Source: Streptosporangiaceae bacterium NEAU-GS5 (GTDB lineage Bacteria > Actinomycetota > Actinomycetes > Streptosporangiales > Streptosporangiaceae). Taken from it: 64,000 nucleotides of DNA. Position numbers and translations under genes: made by a program. Shown one piece after another: positions 1-8,390 of this stretch (position 1 is the stretch's first letter; every line of letters begins with the position of its first letter). The notes beneath the pieces were generated by a model. That model saw only the letters and a list, made by a program, of their open reading frames with translations. It had not been told where the DNA came from and searched no databases. The DNA lies in the NCBI GenBank assembly GCA_017592665.1, contig JAGFNW010000008.1:62001-126000 (forward strand), written 5' to 3'.

Positions 1-164
1 CGCAGACGCTGCTGCCCGGCGACACGGTCTGGGTCCCGCCGGGCGAGCGGCACTGGCACGGCGCCACGGCCAGCACCCTGATGACCCACACGGCCGTCTC
101 CCTCGGCCCCACCAGCTGGTACGACGAGGTCAGCGACGACGAATACAACGGGGAGCAGGAATGA
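1..164 (+). CDS. Cupin-domain protein, 3' end only
   Basis: Only the last 53 codons are in the window; the reading frame starts at base 3 and ends with TGA at 162-164. The visible peptide contains a cupin-like second motif, GDTVWVPPGERHWHGA, in which G, P, G and the two His residues match the metal-binding beta-barrel strand of small cupins. Cupins of this size next to carboxymuconolactone-decarboxylase genes usually act on small organic substrates, but the substrate cannot be told. The stop codon overlaps the ATG of the next gene (ATGA), so the two are translationally coupled. Confidence 0.75.
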   Translation, partial: QTLLPGDTVWVPPGERHWHGATASTLMTHTAVSLGPTSWYDEVSDDEYNGEQE

Positions 165-565
165 GCGATCAGTCATCGGAGCGCTTCCAGGCCGGCCTGG
201 AAATGCGCAAGCAGGTCCTCGGCGCGGAACACGTCGAGCGCTCGCTCGCCACCGCCAGCGAGTTCAGCCGGCCCGTCCAGGAGCTGGTGACCGAATACTG
301 CTGGGGCGAGGTCTGGACGCGCGAAGGCCTTGACCTCAGGACGCGCAGCCTGCTCAACCTGGTCATGCTCACGGCGCTCAACCGAGGGCACGAGTTCGCC
401 GTGCACGTACGCGGTGCGGTCGCCAACGGCGTCACCGAATCGGAGATCCAGGAGGCCCTCCTGCAGGCGGCCGTCTACGTGGGCGCTCCTGCCGCGCTCG
501 AGTCGTTCCGCATAGCCGAAAGGACCCTCGGGGAGCTGCGCGCCCAGGGAGTGGCAGTCCAGTGA
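161..565 (+). CDS. Carboxymuconolactone decarboxylase family protein
   Basis: A 134-residue protein with the all-alpha architecture of the CMD/AhpD-like family: a TREGLDLRTRSLLNLVML helix, then GHEFAVHVRGAVANGVTESEI and an EALLQAAVYVGAPAALESF helix, which is the PcaC-type signature. The family includes 4-carboxymuconolactone decarboxylase of the protocatechuate pathway but also many proteins of unknown role. No CxxC pair is seen, so it is not an AhpD-type peroxidase. It is coupled by ATGA to the cupin gene upstream and by GTGA to the dehydrogenase downstream, so the three genes are probably one small catabolic operon. A true protocatechuate role is not supported, because no other pca gene is nearby. 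Confidence 0.85.
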   Translation: MSDQSSERFQAGLEMRKQVLGAEHVERSLATASEFSRPVQELVTEYCWGEVWTREGLDLRTRSLLNLVMLTALNRGHEFAVHVRGAVANGVTESEIQEALLQAAVYVGAPAALESFRIAERTLGELRAQGVAVQ

Positions 566-1803
566 CCGCCCGTCCGTCCAGCGAAGTGCCCGGCCCGGCG
601 ACCGACGGGACGAAGGTCCCCGCGACCGACCCGGCGACCGACCTTATAGCCGGTCGGCCGCTGGGGCCCGGCAGCGTGATCGGCTTCGTCGGGCTCGGGA
701 ACATGGGCGGCCCCATGGCAGGCCGCCTCGCCGCCGCCGGTTTCCACGTCCGCGCCTACGACGCCGCGGAAACCGCACGCGACGCCGCCCCCGCCGGTGT
801 CACCATCACCCGCGGCGCCGCGGAAACGGCCACCGACGCCGACGCGGTGATCCTCATGCTCCCCGGCTCCGACGCCGTCGAAGCCGTCCTCCACGACCCA
901 AGCCTGCGCGGCCCGGGCCTGATGAGCGACCCCGGACCGGGCGGTGTGGACCCGAGCGGCACGGGCCGAGATGCCACGCGCGCGGGCAGCACACCCACGG
1001 ACGACATGGACCGAGACGCCACGCACGTGGGCAGCACACCCATGGACGACATGGACCGAGACGCCACGCACGTGGGCAGCACAACCGTGGACGACATGGA
1101 CCGAGACGGCACGCACGTGGGCAGCACGGCAAGGGACGGCATGGGATTGCTCGCGGCCCTCCGGCCTGGCGCCGTCGTCATCGACATGAGCTCCTCGCAG
1201 CCGTTGCGCACTCGGGAGCTGGCGGCGCGGGCGGCCGAGCGGGGCATCGTCCTGGTCGACGCGCCGGTCTCCGGCGGGGTCAAAGGAGCCGTCGACGGCA
1301 CGCTCACGATCATGACGGGCGGCGCCGAGCGCGACCTGGCCCGGGTGCGTCCGGTCCTCGACGTGCTCGGCAGCCGTGTCCTCCGCCTGGGCCCCGTCGG
1401 CGCCGGGCACGCCATGAAGGCGCTGAACAACCTGATGTCGGCCACCCACCTTCTCATCACGGCCGAGGCCATGCTCGCCGGGGAGCGATTCGGCCTCGAT
1501 CCCGAGATCATGCTGACGACGGTCAACACCTCCAGCGGACGCAGCGGCTCGACCGAGAACAAGTGGCCCCACTTCGTCCTGCCCGGCACGTTCGACTCGG
1601 GCTTCGGGCTCCGGCTGATGCTGAAAGACATGCGCATCGCGGTCGAGCTGGCCCAAGCCATCGGCGTGGCTCCCCGGCTCGCCCAGGCCGCCGTCGACCT
1701 CTGGTCCGACGCGGCCGAGCATCTCCCCGCCACCGCCGACCACACCGAAATCGCCCGCCAGGTCGCCGCGGCTTCTACGGCTCCCGCAAATTGCAGGCGT
1801 TGA
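562..1803 (+). CDS. NAD(P)-dependent beta-hydroxyacid dehydrogenase (3-hydroxyisobutyrate dehydrogenase family) with a repeat insertion
   Basis: The Rossmann motif GFVGLGNMGGPMA lies near residue 35. The substrate-binding motif DAPVSGGVKGA and the catalytic Lys motif GAGHAMKALNNLM follow, so all marks of the 6-phosphogluconate/3-hydroxyisobutyrate dehydrogenase family are present. The protein is 413 aa against about 290-300 for the family. The excess is an N-terminal extension of about 30 residues and an insertion of about 60 residues (DMDRDATHVGST-type repeats, bases 952-1143) between the dinucleotide-binding strands and the PGAVVIDMSS strand. The GTG start at 562 overlaps the upstream stop (GTGA); an internal start nearer residue 30 is possible. 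Role: oxidation or reduction of a small 3-hydroxy or 2-hydroxymethyl acid, working with the cupin and CMD-like products. Confidence 0.85.
   Translation: MTARPSSEVPGPATDGTKVPATDPATDLIAGRPLGPGSVIGFVGLGNMGGPMAGRLAAAGFHVRAYDAAETARDAAPAGVTITRGAAETATDADAVILMLPGSDAVEAVLHDPSLRGPGLMSDPGPGGVDPSGTGRDATRAGSTPTDDMDRDATHVGSTPMDDMDRDATHVGSTTVDDMDRDGTHVGSTARDGMGLLAALRPGAVVIDMSSSQPLRTRELAARAAERGIVLVDAPVSGGVKGAVDGTLTIMTGGAERDLARVRPVLDVLGSRVLRLGPVGAGHAMKALNNLMSATHLLITAEAMLAGERFGLDPEIMLTTVNTSSGRSGSTENKWPHFVLPGTFDSGFGLRLMLKDMRIAVELAQAIGVAPRLAQAAVDLWSDAAEHLPATADHTEIARQVAAASTAPANCRR
952..1143 (+). repeat. 45-bp in-frame tandem repeat, about four copies, inside the dehydrogenase gene
   Basis: The 15-codon unit (GAC GAC ATG GAC CGA GAC, then codons for ATHVGST and two variable residues) recurs with period 45 bp. 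The copies centred near 1005-1095 are almost identical, and the first and last are more diverged. Each unit encodes a hydrophilic D/T/G-rich segment, so the insertion is likely a flexible surface loop. The units are in frame and contain no stops. Confidence 0.9.
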
Positions 1804-2068
1804 CCCGGCCGTCGTAATACGTATACATGTAGTAATCGTCTTCGGCGCCGGTGTCCCAGTAGAGCGACGTGTGATAATCGCCCGCATCGTGACCGGCGAG
1901 CTGATATTCGACGTCATTCAGCCAGTCGTTGTAATACATGCTTCTATAGCCGGCATAAATCTGGCAGTTGGTGAGACCGGCCTGGGCGACACCGCCGGTG
2001 ACGCCGATCCCAGCCGCTACTACGATAGCGGGCAGCACACTTCGAACCACGAGATCGCGCAGTTTCAT
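1775..2068 (-). CDS. Small secreted protein of unknown function
   Basis: The 97-residue product begins with a positively charged n-region (MKLRDLVVR), a hydrophobic core and an AQA cleavage site near residue 30, a classical Sec signal peptide. The mature part of about 67 residues is rich in Tyr and Asp (YNDWL, DDYYMYTYYDG) with two Cys residues that could form one disulfide. I do not recognise the family. It is convergent with the dehydrogenase gene and overlaps its last 29 bases. The start lies just downstream of a ggggga-type ribosome-binding stretch on the minus strand. Confidence 0.65.
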   Translation of the reverse strand: MKLRDLVVRSVLPAIVVAAGIGVTGGVAQAGLTNCQIYAGYRSMYYNDWLNDVEYQLAGHDAGDYHTSLYWDTGAEDDYYMYTYYDGRVNACNLREP

Positions 2069-2159
2069 GGTCCCCCTTCAAGCTCCGGTGACGTTTATGT
2101 AGGCCGGATCCCAAAGGCCCTACACCTAGTGCGTTCCACGGGGTTCCACCTACCTATGA

Positions 2160-2191
2160 CGGCTCACCCGACCTTTCGACCGGGTGAGCCG
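2160..2191. terminator. GC-rich hairpin downstream of the GH25 gene
   Basis: Eleven-base arms (CGGCTCACCCG and CGGGTGAGCCG) pair perfectly around a 10-base loop. The hairpin sits 26 bases beyond the stop codon of the minus-strand muramidase gene and upstream of the small secreted gene. There is no long T-run, as is usual for actinomycete terminators, so it may work in both directions. Confidence 0.6.
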
Positions 2192-2216
2192 TGGAAGAAC
2201 GGTGCGTAAGAGCAGG

Positions 2217-3116
2217 TCAGCTGAAGTAGACGGCGGAGTCGGCGTCGCCGCCCCAGCCGTTGCCGATGGGGTAGCCATCGGTGGCCAGCTGATCCCAGCT
2301 GATCCCCTTCGACGCCGTCAGGCCACCGTTGTAGAAGGCCGTCAGCACACCATCGGTACGCTTCTTCACGATGTCCGCCCGACCATCACCATTCAGATCA
2401 GCGAAATACACCGCCGAATTCGCGTCACCCGCCCAGCCATTACCGATCGGATAGCCATCGGTGGCCAGCTGATCCCAGCTGATCCCCTTCGACGCCGTAA
2501 GACCACCGTTGTAGAAGGCCGTCAGCACACCATCGGTACGCTTCTTCACGATGTCCGCCCGACCATCACCATTCAGATCAGCGAAATACACCGCCGAATT
2601 CGCATCCCCGCCCCAGCCGTTACCGATCGGATAGCCATCCGTCGCGAGCTGATCCCAGCTGATCCCCTTCGACGCCGTAAGACCACCGTTATAGAACGCC
2701 GTCAGCACACCATCGGTACGCTTCTTCACGATGTCCGCCCGACCATCACCATTCAGATCAGCGAAATACACCGCCGAATTCGCATCCCCGCCCCAGCCGC
2801 TACCGATCGGATAACCATCCGTCGCGAGCTGATCCCAGCTGATCCCCTTCGACGCCGTAAGACCACCGTTATAGAACGCCGTCAGCACACCATCGGTACG
2901 CTTCTTGATCATGTCCTTCCTGCCGTCCCCGTTGAGGTCGGCGAAATACACGGCCGAGTTCGCGTCACCCGCCCAGCCGTTACCGATCGGATAGCCATCG
3001 GTGGCCAGCTGATCCCAGCTGATCCCCTTCGACGCCGTGAGACCACCGTTGTAGAACGCCGTCAGCACACCATCGGTACGCTTCTTGACGATCTCGGCCC
3101 GGCCGTCACCGTTCAG
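2217..3116 (-). repeat. Five tandem 180-bp repeats (GH25 gene)
   Basis: Five direct repeats with a 180-bp period encode 60 residues each. They are nearly identical in DNA, including synonymous positions. Unit differences include KDMIKK for ADIVKK in one copy, AEIV in the first, and NGW or SGW. The same unit recurs at 3937-4660. Confidence 0.95.
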
Positions 3117-3905
3117 GGAACCTGCCTTCGCGCCGCCGGCGAAGGCGAGCAAGTCGTTCAGGCCGCCGATGAAGGCGGTTTGACATACGTGATTCGCGGA
3201 CGGCGCGCCCGGCACCGTGTGGTCGCAGTTGTACTGCCAGGCGGTGGGCCCGGACCAGCCGGCCGGGATCGGACCGTACGACGACGAACTGTCTACGGCC
3301 ACATAGTGCGCGATCTCCAGCGGGTTCGCGCCGAAGGACGCGTTGTTCCCGGTGCACTCGGTCCACCAGTAGTAGTTCGTGTAGATGGCGGCATCGCGAC
3401 CGGTCCGTGCTTTGACCCGGTCGACGAAGGTGCGGATCCAGGACACCATCTGGCTCGTGGACAGCCCGTAGCACGGGTAGGGCGCGACGTAGCTGCCGTT
3501 GCTTGTGTAGGGCCATTCGATGTCGAGCTGTGGCGGCAGCGCCGTGCCGTCGTTGCTGTATCCAGAGTTGTCGACCAGGAGATCGGCCTGGCCGACGGGG
3601 TCGCCCTGGTCAGGGCGCCCGAAGGCGTACGCGCCGAGATACACCCCGGCGGATCTGGCGTTCGAGCGGTTGGCCTGATACGCCGGATCGATGCGGTGGA
3701 GGCCTTCGGTCGCCTTGGCCCAGCCGAACCGCACTCCGCTGCCGGACGCGGCCGACCAGTCGATCGTGCCGTTTCCCGAATAGACGTCGATCCCGTTCAC
3801 CGTGTAGCCGGCGGGGATGGCGGCCGCGGGCGCGGCCGTCAGTGACAGCGTCGCGGCCAGGGCCACCGCGAATGCGAGAATTAATCGGACAGGTCGAATA
3901 TTCAC
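2217..3905 (-). CDS. Secreted GH25 muramidase (lysozyme) with C-terminal calcium-type repeats
   Basis: The GTG start at 3905 is chosen because AAAGGAG lies five bases upstream and a signal peptide follows (LILAFAVALAATLSLTAAPAAA). Residues of about 35-240 are a glycoside hydrolase family 25 domain: VNGIDVYSGNGTIDW, the WAKATEG motif, GAYAFGRP and the catalytic LPPQLDIEWP (Asp and Glu). The enzyme should cleave the MurNAc-GlcNAc beta-1,4 bond of peptidoglycan outside the cell. Five 60-residue repeats follow, each with an LNGDGRADIV segment like the Ca-binding loops of FG-GAP/VCBS-type repeats and with an invariant WDQLATDGYPIG. The repeats probably bind wall or surface glycans. The next gene upstream on the same strand carries four copies of the same repeat. 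Confidence 0.9.
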   Translation of the reverse strand: MNIRPVRLILAFAVALAATLSLTAAPAAAIPAGYTVNGIDVYSGNGTIDWSAASGSGVRFGWAKATEGLHRIDPAYQANRSNARSAGVYLGAYAFGRPDQGDPVGQADLLVDNSGYSNDGTALPPQLDIEWPYTSNGSYVAPYPCYGLSTSQMVSWIRTFVDRVKARTGRDAAIYTNYYWWTECTGNNASFGANPLEIAHYVAVDSSSSYGPIPAGWSGPTAWQYNCDHTVPGAPSANHVCQTAFIGGLNDLLAFAGGAKAGSLNGDGRAEIVKKRTDGVLTAFYNGGLTASKGISWDQLATDGYPIGNGWAGDANSAVYFADLNGDGRKDMIKKRTDGVLTAFYNGGLTASKGISWDQLATDGYPIGSGWGGDANSAVYFADLNGDGRADIVKKRTDGVLTAFYNGGLTASKGISWDQLATDGYPIGNGWGGDANSAVYFADLNGDGRADIVKKRTDGVLTAFYNGGLTASKGISWDQLATDGYPIGNGWAGDANSAVYFADLNGDGRADIVKKRTDGVLTAFYNGGLTASKGISWDQLATDGYPIGNGWGGDADSAVYFS

Positions 3906-3936
3906 GTGCACTCCTTTGGAGTCAGGCAGCCGAGAT

Positions 3937-4660
3937 TCAGCTGAAGTAGATGGCGGAGTCGGCGTCGCCGGCCCAGCCGTTGCCGATGGGGTAACCGTCG
4001 GTGGCCAGCTGATCCCAGCTGATCCCCTTCGACGCCGTAAGACCACCGTTGTAGAAGGCCGTCAGCACACCATCGGTACGCTTCTTCACGATGTCCGCCC
4101 GACCGTCCCCGTTGAGGTCGGCGAAATACACGGCCGAGTTCGCGTCACCCGCCCAGCCGTTACCGATCGGATAACCATCCGTGGCGAGCTGATCCCAGCT
4201 GATCCCCTTCGACGCCGTCAGACCACCGTTGTAGAACGCCGTCAGCACACCATCGGTACGCTTCTTCACGATGTCCGCCCGACCATCACCATTCAGATCA
4301 GCGAAATACACCGCCGAATTCGCATCCCCGCCCCAGCCGTTACCGATCGGATAACCATCCGTCGCCAGCTGATCCCAGCTGATCCCCTTCGACGCCGTCA
4401 GACCACCGTTGTAGAACGCCGTCAGCACACCATCGGTACGCTTCTTCACGATGTCCGCCCGACCGTCCCCGTTGAGGTCGGCGAAATACACGGCCGAATT
4501 CGCGTCACCCGCCCAGCCGTTACCGATCGGATAACCATCCGTCGCGAGCTGATCCCAGCTGATCCCCTTCGACGCCGTAAGACCACCGTTATAGAACGCC
4601 GTCAGCACACCATCGGTACGCTTCTTGACGATCTCGGCCCGGCCGTCACCGTTCAGGGAA
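3937..4660 (-). repeat. Four tandem 180-bp repeats (NlpC/P60-like gene)
   Basis: Four copies of the 180-bp unit also found at 2217-3116. Long blocks are identical between the two arrays even at synonymous sites. This suggests recent duplication or gene conversion, and also a risk of assembly error here. Confidence 0.95.
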
Positions 4661-5298
4661 GGCCGGTGGACGTCGCTCATCACCATGTTGTAGTGAATCG
4701 CGTGCTCGAAGTCGCTCTGGATGTCACTCAGGGAGTGAAAGCCGGGGTGCCCGAAGTTGCTGTCGGCGTACGGGTTGCGGACGGTTTCCCCCGTGCGATT
4801 GAACGAGTAGAAGTAGGCGCCCTGCGAGTGGTCGGCGGCGTTCTTCCAGTGGGAGAACAGTTCGACGTGGTCGTCCAGGCCGTGGAAATTGACGCGCAGC
4901 ACGGCGTCTCCGGGCTGGAGGTCGTTGAAACTGCCCAGTTCGGTGATCTGGCCGCCGATCCAGCTTTCGAAGATGCTGGTGTCGTAGTAGCCCTCGGCGA
5001 GATGCCAGACCATTGAGATGAGGCCCGAGCAGTCCCGGCGGTAGCGATCAGGACCGCTGGGGCCGGTCCGCCAGGTGTTTCTGTCGCCGTCGTTGAGATA
5101 GGTGTATCCCTGGTTCACCCAATATTGGGCCCTGGACAGAATCTCCGTTGGTGTGATCGACCCGTTGGCGACGGAATCAGCGTGCGCCGGCGCGGTGGTG
5201 CTGATTGTGGAGACGGTGATCGCGGCCATGCCCACGGCGGTCGCGGCGACGGCGCCGAGAACGCGGGACAACAATCGCTGGAATGGTAATCTCCTCAT
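3937..5298 (-). CDS. Secreted NlpC/P60-like cysteine peptidase with C-terminal calcium-type repeats
   Basis: The start at 5298 gives a signal peptide (RLLSRVLGAVAATAVGMA, with APAHA at the cleavage site). Residues of about 45-215 hold an NlpC/P60 or amidase-like papain fold: the nucleophile is in YRRDCSGLISMVWHL and the general base in GLDDHVELFSHW, after an LQPGDAVL strand. Such enzymes cut peptide bonds in peptidoglycan stems. Four 60-residue repeats follow, near identical to those of the adjacent GH25 muramidase, so the two hydrolases should share a targeting ligand. It is transcribed ahead of the GH25 gene with a 31-base gap, probably one operon. The exact endopeptidase or amidase class is not clear. 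Confidence 0.8.
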   Translation of the reverse strand: MRRLPFQRLLSRVLGAVAATAVGMAAITVSTISTTAPAHADSVANGSITPTEILSRAQYWVNQGYTYLNDGDRNTWRTGPSGPDRYRRDCSGLISMVWHLAEGYYDTSIFESWIGGQITELGSFNDLQPGDAVLRVNFHGLDDHVELFSHWKNAADHSQGAYFYSFNRTGETVRNPYADSNFGHPGFHSLSDIQSDFEHAIHYNMVMSDVHRPSLNGDGRAEIVKKRTDGVLTAFYNGGLTASKGISWDQLATDGYPIGNGWAGDANSAVYFADLNGDGRADIVKKRTDGVLTAFYNGGLTASKGISWDQLATDGYPIGNGWGGDANSAVYFADLNGDGRADIVKKRTDGVLTAFYNGGLTASKGISWDQLATDGYPIGNGWAGDANSAVYFADLNGDGRADIVKKRTDGVLTAFYNGGLTASKGISWDQLATDGYPIGNGWAGDADSAIYFS

Positions 5299-5300
5299 GG

Positions 5301-5348
5301 CTCCATCCGTTTCGGGAGTGGTTTTCGGGTTCCACTGAAACGATGGAG
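5301..5348 (-). promoter_or_regulatory. Hairpin over the ribosome-binding site of the NlpC/P60-like gene
   Basis: In the minus-strand transcript three blocks (CCACT, GAAAC, GATGGAG read on the plus strand at 5332-5348) pair with AGTGG, GTTTC and CTCCATC at 5301-5320, with one single-base bulge and one three-base bulge. The GGATGGAG that would serve as Shine-Dalgarno lies in the stem just before the start codon. The fold could therefore mask translation initiation. No known riboswitch family is recognised. Confidence 0.4.
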
Positions 5349-5390
5349 CCTGGCCCAACAAAAACGCTCAAGATCAACAGCGGCCGGCCT

Positions 5391-8390
5391 TTAGCGGGTG
5401 CTGAGCTCGCCGTATTCCCGCGCGCCGTGGTCGTAGAAGACCTTCAGGACGCCGGCGAGCAGCGATTCCGCGGCGGCGTCCTCACCCCGGGCGCGGTACA
5501 GCAGCGCCAGGTCGCGTTCGGTGCGCGCGCGCCAGAGTGGGATCTTCAGCTCCTCCCACAGCGTGATCGCCGCGCTCAGGCAGACGTGGGAGTCGGTCAG
5601 GTCCCCCTCCGCCAGGTGCAGCTCGCCCAAGGTGCGCAGCGTCGCCCCCTGTCCCCAGCGGTCGCCCATCGTCCGGCAGGTCGAAAAGGCCTCGCGCAGG
5701 CGGGGTAGCATCGCGGCGCCGCGGCCCTGCCGTACTCGGGCCTTGGCCAGTGCCCGAATCGCGTAGGCGGCCATGAGCCGATCGCCGAGCCGCTCGAAGA
5801 TGGTCACCGCGCGGTTAGCCGTGTCGACGGCCTCGTCCAGCTCGCCGAGCGCCCGATGGTGGAGACTGATGGTGCGAAGCGCGAGACCCTCGCCGCGAGG
5901 ACTGCCTATCCGCCGATAAGCGGCCAGCGACTCCTCCAGCGCCGACCACGCCTCGGCGAAGTCGCCGCGTTCCAGCCGCACCGAACCGGCCAACCGCTGC
6001 ACGTACGCGATCCCGGCGTCATCGCCGGCGGCGCGTAACAGTTCGCCGGCCTGCTCGACGAAGCGCAGCGCTTCGGCCAGCCGCCCGGTCTCCCGGCCGA
6101 CCGTGCCCAATCCGGCGAGCGCCACCGCCTGGCCGTGCGCGTCGCCCAGTTCGCGGAAGGCGTCCAGCGCATCGGCGAACTGCCGGTCGGCCTCGCTGAA
6201 GCGATCCTGCATGTATCGCAGCTCGCCCAGCTCGGCCAGCATGATCGCTTCGCCGCGCCGGTCGCCCGCACGGCGCACCGCGGCCAGTGCCGCCTGATTG
6301 ATCCGCTCGCGGGCGCCGAACCGTTGCGCGCCCCAAAAGGACGGACCGCTCAACCGCGCTGAGGCGAAATGGCACACCAGATCGTGCAAGCCCAGCGTCG
6401 CGGCCCGTTCCACGCCGCTGACCAGCGCCGCCTGCTCGGCTTCGAACCAGGCGTACGGTGCGGACACCACCCGCGCGGCCGTGGTGGCGGCCACGGGATA
6501 GGCGGTCACCGGCGGCCGGCGCCACTGAATCTCCTCAGGTGGCGAATGCGCGGCGACGGTGTCGACCAGAGCGAGCCAGCCACGCAGCACCCGGGCCACC
6601 GAAGCGGTCAGCTCCGCGGCCGATTCCTCCGCCTCGGCCCGTTCGCGGCCGTGGATGCGGATCAGTTCGTGCAGCCGATAGCGCGGCCGCCCAAGGGCGT
6701 CGACCTGGGTGAAGTCCACAAGATGGGCGTCGAGCAGGTTTTCGATGATGTCTTCGGCGGCGTCCTCGGTGACCTCCAGCAGCCAGGCGAGGGTCCAGGA
6801 GGAGAACTGCGGCACCGCCAGGAAGCTCAACCGGCCGAGAGCCCGGCGGCTCTGCTGGGAAAGTCCGCGGTAGCTGAGCTCCACGCTGCTGCGCACCTCC
6901 AGATCAGAGATCGTCAGCTCGTCGAGGCGGCGGCGTTCATCAGCGAGCCGCTCGACGAGCAGTGCCAGCGGCCGGCCCGTACGCGTGGCCAGCCGGGCCC
7001 CGGCGATGCAGATGGCCAGCGGGAGCCGTCCGCAAAGCTCGGCAATGGCGTGCGCGTCCCGCTGTTCCGCGCGGACCCGGCCGGCACCTGCCGTACGGGC
7101 CAGCAGCTCGAACGCCTCCTCAGGCGTCAGGACGTCGAGGTCCATGCGGCGGGCTCCGCCGAGACCGCCGAGGCGGTTCCGCGCGGTGATCAGGACGGCG
7201 CAGCCGGGGCCGCCCGGCAGTAGCGGACGTACCTGCTGCTCGCAGGCGGCGTCGTCGAGCAGCACCAGCACGCGACGGGCGGCGAGCAGGCTGCGGTACA
7301 GATCGGCGCGCTCCGCGGTGGCGGCCGGAATCGTCTGCGGCCGCACGCCGAGCGCCTTGAGGAACCGCCCCAGGACTTCACCGGCGTCCGCGGGATCGTC
7401 GCTCATGCCGCGCAGCTCCGCGTACAGCTGACCGTCGGGGAACTCCGCCGCGACCTGGTGGGCGGCCTGGACCGCCAGCGCCGACTTGCCGGTGCCACCC
7501 CGTCCGGCGATCAGCTGGACGGGCGCCTGCGGCCGCTGCGTAAGCGCGGCCGCCAGTTCGCTGATGTGGGTGGCACGTCCGGTGAAGTCGGTGGGCGCCC
7601 GGGGCAACTGCGCAGGGACGGCGGCACAGACCGGCTGCTCGGACGGCGGCGCCAGCAGGGTGGGGTCACCGCGGAGGATCGCCTGATGGAGCGCGGCGAG
7701 TTCCGGCCCGGGATCCACCCCGATCTTCTCGGTGAGCGCCGCGTACCCTTCGCGATAGGCCGCCAGCGCCTCGGACTGCCGGCCCAGCCGATAGAGGGCG
7801 GTCATGTACTGGCCGCGCAGCCGTTCGTTGGCCGGATAGCGACTGACCAGGGCGGCGAGTTCGGGTACGAGCCGGCCGTGCCGGCCCAGCCGTAGATCGG
7901 CCGTGACGCGCTCCTCGATGGCCGTCAGCCGCAGTTGCTCCAGCCGCGCCGCCTCACCGGCCAGTGAGCAGTCGGCGAGACCGGCCATCGCGGGCCCACG
8001 CCACAACGCCAGCGCGTCATCGAGCAGGTCGGAGACCTCGGCGGGCGAGTCGGCCTGCCGCGCCCTGGTCAGCAGCCCGGTGAAGACGTCGAGATCCAGT
8101 GACCCGATGGGGATCTGGATCAGGTATCCGGGCGTCCTCGTGATGATCGTTTCGGTGTCGGCAAGCCGGGCCAGCGCGGTGCGCAACGCCCTGATGTAGG
8201 TCTGGAGCGCGGTCCTGGCGGTGTCCGGCGGGCCCTCGGGCCACAGAATGTCGATCAGTCGTGTGCTGGGCACGATCCGCCCCTGCTCCAGCAGGAGCGC
8301 GGCCAGCAGCGTACGCGGCTTGGCCCCGCCCAACGCCGCCACCACCCCGCCGCATACCGCCTCGACCGGCCCCAACAGCCGAAACTCCAT
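5391..8390 (-). CDS. AfsR/SARP-type regulator with NB-ARC ATPase and TPR region
   Basis: A 999-residue regulator with three parts. Residues of about 1-95 are an OmpR-like winged helix and 96-250 a bacterial transcriptional activator domain (LWRGPAMAGLAD, YRLGRQSEALAAYREGYAALTEKIGVDPGPEL). Residues of about 270-620 are an NB-ARC STAND ATPase with P-loop AGRGGTGKSALAV, Walker B RVLVLLDDA, ITARN sensor and GRLPLAI. Residues of about 650-999 are TPR repeats. The order matches AfsR-like activators, which switch on secondary metabolism or development when the TPR/ATPase part senses a signal. It lies alone on the minus strand, divergent from the sugar ABC operon, and no clear metabolic cluster is beside it, so its target is unknown. 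Confidence 0.9.
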   Translation of the reverse strand: MEFRLLGPVEAVCGGVVAALGGAKPRTLLAALLLEQGRIVPSTRLIDILWPEGPPDTARTALQTYIRALRTALARLADTETIITRTPGYLIQIPIGSLDLDVFTGLLTRARQADSPAEVSDLLDDALALWRGPAMAGLADCSLAGEAARLEQLRLTAIEERVTADLRLGRHGRLVPELAALVSRYPANERLRGQYMTALYRLGRQSEALAAYREGYAALTEKIGVDPGPELAALHQAILRGDPTLLAPPSEQPVCAAVPAQLPRAPTDFTGRATHISELAAALTQRPQAPVQLIAGRGGTGKSALAVQAAHQVAAEFPDGQLYAELRGMSDDPADAGEVLGRFLKALGVRPQTIPAATAERADLYRSLLAARRVLVLLDDAACEQQVRPLLPGGPGCAVLITARNRLGGLGGARRMDLDVLTPEEAFELLARTAGAGRVRAEQRDAHAIAELCGRLPLAICIAGARLATRTGRPLALLVERLADERRRLDELTISDLEVRSSVELSYRGLSQQSRRALGRLSFLAVPQFSSWTLAWLLEVTEDAAEDIIENLLDAHLVDFTQVDALGRPRYRLHELIRIHGRERAEAEESAAELTASVARVLRGWLALVDTVAAHSPPEEIQWRRPPVTAYPVAATTAARVVSAPYAWFEAEQAALVSGVERAATLGLHDLVCHFASARLSGPSFWGAQRFGARERINQAALAAVRRAGDRRGEAIMLAELGELRYMQDRFSEADRQFADALDAFRELGDAHGQAVALAGLGTVGRETGRLAEALRFVEQAGELLRAAGDDAGIAYVQRLAGSVRLERGDFAEAWSALEESLAAYRRIGSPRGEGLALRTISLHHRALGELDEAVDTANRAVTIFERLGDRLMAAYAIRALAKARVRQGRGAAMLPRLREAFSTCRTMGDRWGQGATLRTLGELHLAEGDLTDSHVCLSAAITLWEELKIPLWRARTERDLALLYRARGEDAAAESLLAGVLKVFYDHGAREYGELSTR

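Noticed and set aside
161-1803. A protocatechuate degradation operon
   Set aside because: Only the CMD-like fold is suggestive; neighbouring genes are not pca genes, so a pathway name is not justified.
2184-3845. Plus-strand frames through the 180-bp repeats that give periodic peptides
   Set aside because: The minus-strand reading has a signal peptide, a GH25 domain and family-like repeats; the plus-strand peptides only mirror the DNA period.
2217-4660. Possible CRISPR array because of regular repeats
   Set aside because: The period is 180 bp with no unique spacers, the units are coding, and no cas gene is nearby.
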